From: Bacillota bacterium
Lineage (GTDB): Bacteria > Bacillota > Clostridia > Lachnospirales > Lachnospiraceae
Reading direction: 5' to 3'
Assembly (NCBI GenBank): GCA_029224465.1
Contig: JAQXUQ010000006.1
Location: forward strand, 248,001-312,000
Length of the DNA: 64,000 bases
This document shows positions 61,907 through 64,000 of this stretch, piece by piece (position 1 is the first letter of the stretch; each line of letters begins with the position of its first letter). Below the pieces are notes generated by a model. It was given only the letters and a program-made list of their open reading frames with translations. It was not told the origin of the DNA and did no database searches. Position numbers and translations under genes: made by a program.

Positions 61907-63070
61907 ATGTTCAAATACGCGACATTAAATAATATTGCGGAGGCGGGGCTTACCCGCTTCGATGAAAATTTTGAAAAGACCGATGACATTCATGAGGCGC
62001 AGGGTATTTTAGTACGCAGTGCGAAAATGCACGACATGGAGTTTTCCGATAAGCTCCTTGCTGTGGCCAGAGCCGGCGCCGGTGTCAACAACATTCCTCT
62101 CGACAGGCTTGCAGAAAAGGGCGTCGTTGTTTTCAACACGCCGGGCGCGAATGCCAACGGTGTCAAGGAACTTGTCATCGCAGGCATGCTTCTTGCTTCC
62201 CGCGATATAACGGAAGGCATTGACTGGGTGCGGTCCAACTGGAATAATCCCGACATTACATCTGATGTCGAGAAGCAGAAAAAACAATTTGCCGGCACGG
62301 AGATCGAAGGCAAAAAGCTTGGTATTATCGGTCTTGGCGCGATCGGCGTGCGTGTTGCGAACGCCGCTGTCTACATGGGTATGGACGTTTACGGCTACGA
62401 TCCTTATGTCGTTGTCGAAAACGCATGGCATCTGTCCAGAAAAGTCACCCATGTGACGGACATTAACGAGATCTACAGAAACTGTGATATTATTACAATT
62501 CATGTTCCGGCGATGGATTCGACCAGGGGATACATCAGCAGAGAAGCCATCGCCATGATGAAAAAGGGCGTCATCTTTATCAACATGGCAAGAGATGTAC
62601 TCGTTGATGAAAAGGCCATGATCGAGGCAATCGATGAAGGCAAGGTCAGAAGATATGTTTCCGATTTTCCGAATCCGACAGTTGCCGGTCACAGAGGCTG
62701 CATCACAACACCGCACCTTGGCGCTTCGACCGAAGAGTCCGAAACCAACTGCGCGGTGATGGCAGCAGACGAGCTGCAGGATTATCTGGAAAACGGCAAT
62801 ATTACGCATTCCGTGAACTATCCGAACATTGATGTCGGCGTCTGCCAGCATGCTTCGAGAATTGCCCTCTTCCATAAGAATATTCCGAACATGATCACAA
62901 AGTTCACGAAGATTACCGGTGAAGAAGGCATCAACGTTGCGGAGATGACGAACAAGTCCAAGGGTAATGTCGCGATCACTGTCCTTGATCTGGATTCAAA
63001 GCCGTCGGAGGAAGCGATAGAAAAGCTCGGTGCCATTGAAGGCGTTTTCCGTGTCCGCGTCATCAAATAA
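61907..63070 (+). CDS. serA: Phosphoglycerate dehydrogenase with short ACT domain
   Basis: The protein (387 residues) oxidises 3-phosphoglycerate to enter serine synthesis. VARAGAGVNNIPLDR is the substrate loop, GIIGLGAIGVRVA the NAD fold, and NMARDVLVDE plus TPHLGASTEES hold the catalytic Arg/Glu/His set. A C-terminal ACT domain (about 315-387) fits serine feedback. It lacks the intervening domain of long SerA types. The genes serC, serA and a DUF1015 gene follow each other, an order seen in other Clostridia. Confidence 0.95.
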   Translation: MFKYATLNNIAEAGLTRFDENFEKTDDIHEAQGILVRSAKMHDMEFSDKLLAVARAGAGVNNIPLDRLAEKGVVVFNTPGANANGVKELVIAGMLLASRDITEGIDWVRSNWNNPDITSDVEKQKKQFAGTEIEGKKLGIIGLGAIGVRVANAAVYMGMDVYGYDPYVVVENAWHLSRKVTHVTDINEIYRNCDIITIHVPAMDSTRGYISREAIAMMKKGVIFINMARDVLVDEKAMIEAIDEGKVRRYVSDFPNPTVAGHRGCITTPHLGASTEESETNCAVMAADELQDYLENGNITHSVNYPNIDVGVCQHASRIALFHKNIPNMITKFTKITGEEGINVAEMTNKSKGNVAITVLDLDSKPSEEAIEKLGAIEGVFRVRVIK

Positions 63071-63092
63071 TAAAGCGTCCGCTGTTTTGCCG

Positions 63093-63117
63093 CGCCGGCA
63101 GGGAAAACCTGCCGGCG
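63093..63117 (+). other. Stable hairpin between serA and the DUF1015 gene
   Basis: A 10-bp stem CGCCGGCAGG/CCTGCCGGCG with a GAAAA loop. Only ATTTATAAAA follows, so it may act as a weak terminator or as a processing or mRNA-stability element separating serA from the next gene. Confidence 0.65.
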
Positions 63118-63144
63118 ATTTATAAAATCGGAGAAATTTCACTT

Positions 63145-64000
63145 ATGGCTGATATCAGACCTTTTCAGGCGTACCGCCCCGCGCAGGGGATGGCACAGAC
63201 AATTGCAGCGCTGCCTTATGACGTTTATACAAGACAGGAAGCTGCGGCTTATGTTGCGGAACATCCGGATTCCTTTCTTGCGATTGACCGCGCGGAGACC
63301 GCTTTTCCCTCTGACGTTGATACATACGACGACAGAGTTTATAAAAAGGCAGCGGAGCTGCTGCGCGCCCGCATGCAGAAGGGTGATTTTATTCAGGAAG
63401 ACAAGCCATGCTTCTATGTTTACGAGCAGACCTTCATGGGGCGTACGCAGACCGGAATTGTGGCCTGCGCCAGTGTTGACGACTATCTGACAGGCGTGAT
63501 CCGAAGACATGAAAACACGGTGGAAGTAAAGGAAAAGGACAGAATCCGCCATGTCGATGCCTGCGGCGCGCAGACCGGACCTGTTTTTCTCGCGTACAGA
63601 CATCAGACAGAACTGGATCAGCTGCTGCGAGATGTCACTGCTTCTTCACCGGTTTACGACTTTGTGTCCGACGGAGACGTAAGAAACCGTGTCTTCCTCA
63701 TTTCGGACGAGGGGCAGCAGGCGGCGGTACGGTCCTGTTTTGCGAAGATTCCAAGGCTCTACATCGCGGATGGACATCACCGCTGCGCATCCGCGGTAAA
63801 GGTTGCCTGTCAGAAGAGAAAAGAACATCCGGATTACACCGGAGACGAACCGTTCAACTACATTCTCAGCGTCATTTTCCCGGATGATCAGCTGCAGATT
63901 CTGGATTATAACCGTGTCGTTCTGGGACTTTGCGGTCTTGACAAGAGTGAAGTTCTTGGAAAGATCCGCGAACGCTTCCAGGCGGTTCCCTATAATGCAG
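63145..64000 (+). CDS. DUF1015 family protein (3' partial)
   Basis: The frame is open to the window edge (285 residues seen). It begins with the DUF1015 start pattern (IRPFQAYRP, then ALPYDVYT) and contains the ADGHHRCASAV motif. HENTVEVKEKDR also fits the family. The function is not established, though its linkage to serC-serA recurs, and a link to serine metabolism has been suggested. The ATG at 63145 has GGAG about 11 bases upstream. Confidence 0.9.
   Translation, partial: MADIRPFQAYRPAQGMAQTIAALPYDVYTRQEAAAYVAEHPDSFLAIDRAETAFPSDVDTYDDRVYKKAAELLRARMQKGDFIQEDKPCFYVYEQTFMGRTQTGIVACASVDDYLTGVIRRHENTVEVKEKDRIRHVDACGAQTGPVFLAYRHQTELDQLLRDVTASSPVYDFVSDGDVRNRVFLISDEGQQAAVRSCFAKIPRLYIADGHHRCASAVKVACQKRKEHPDYTGDEPFNYILSVIFPDDQLQILDYNRVVLGLCGLDKSEVLGKIRERFQAVPYNA

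Noticed and set aside
1-64000. Defence systems, prophage, transposons, CRISPR, secondary-metabolite clusters
   Set aside because: No integrase, transposase, phage structural, restriction, toxin-antitoxin or NRPS/PKS genes, and no regular short repeats, were seen. Nearly all coding sequence belongs to housekeeping families.

Overview
The window looks like a stretch of core chromosome from a moderately GC-rich, anaerobic member of the Clostridia, most likely Lachnospiraceae or a close relative. The signs are strong AGGAGG-type ribosome sites with many overlapping starts, Rex redox regulation, a putative Re-type citrate synthase beside a eukaryote-like NADP isocitrate dehydrogenase, an NfnAB electron-bifurcating transhydrogenase pair, a biotin-domain-less oxaloacetate decarboxylase/pyruvate carboxylase subunit, and an EF-G paralogue of the kind I associate with Lachnospiraceae. 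The taxonomic call is inference from gene content. I found no insertion sequence, prophage, CRISPR array, integrase, rRNA or plasmid gene, and no clearly foreign island.

Layout. 1-4 kb: end of a carboxyltransferase gene, a strong terminator, then an MBOAT acyltransferase and SGNH-like pair that probably O-acetylates an exported glycan. 4-14 kb: glycogen debranching enzyme, an OmpR/histidine-kinase pair running directly into hisH-hisF, then pepD, ung, lysA and a tRNA-Leu(CAA). 13.9-16.3 kb (minus strand): tyrA-aroA. 16.5-25.7 kb: leuS, an EF-G paralogue, a YitT membrane protein and the operon Re-citrate synthase / GntR regulator / icd. 25.7-27.7 kb (minus): an ABC-F ATPase. 27.8-32.8 kb: rex, nnr, alr and a CNNM/CorC-type protein. 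32.9-33.8 kb: yebC with a 55-codon acidic ORF overlapping its stop. 33.9-50.7 kb: twelve co-directional genes with gaps of 29 bp or less (ftsK, folD, a zinc-ribbon/TPR/chitobiase-like membrane protein, nfnA, nfnB, phoH, ybeY, a MurJ/SpoVB-like flippase, two uncharacterised flavoproteins, proB, 5-formyl-THF cyclo-ligase, proA). 50.7-55.2 kb: histidine phosphatase, lactonase-type beta-propeller, aroC, tgt, yajC. 55.4-64 kb: leuB, ilvD, ilvB, an L,D-transpeptidase, serC, serA and the start of a DUF1015 gene.

Together the genes describe amino-acid anabolism in a fermenting anaerobe. Citrate synthase and Icd give 2-oxoglutarate and NADPH; NfnAB ties NADH and ferredoxin to NADPH; proBA draws on glutamate; aroA, aroC and tyrA serve aromatic amino acids; leuB, ilvD and ilvB branched-chain; serCA serine; folD and the cyclo-ligase one-carbon units. 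Rex and Nnr add redox sensing and nicotinamide repair. Nearly every gene belongs to a recognised family. I do not see a convincing undescribed system. The best leads are small: the acidic ORF after yebC, the zinc-ribbon/TPR/chitobiase-like protein, the GntR-type palindrome on the citrate synthase promoter, and the EF-G paralogue with an altered G4 motif.
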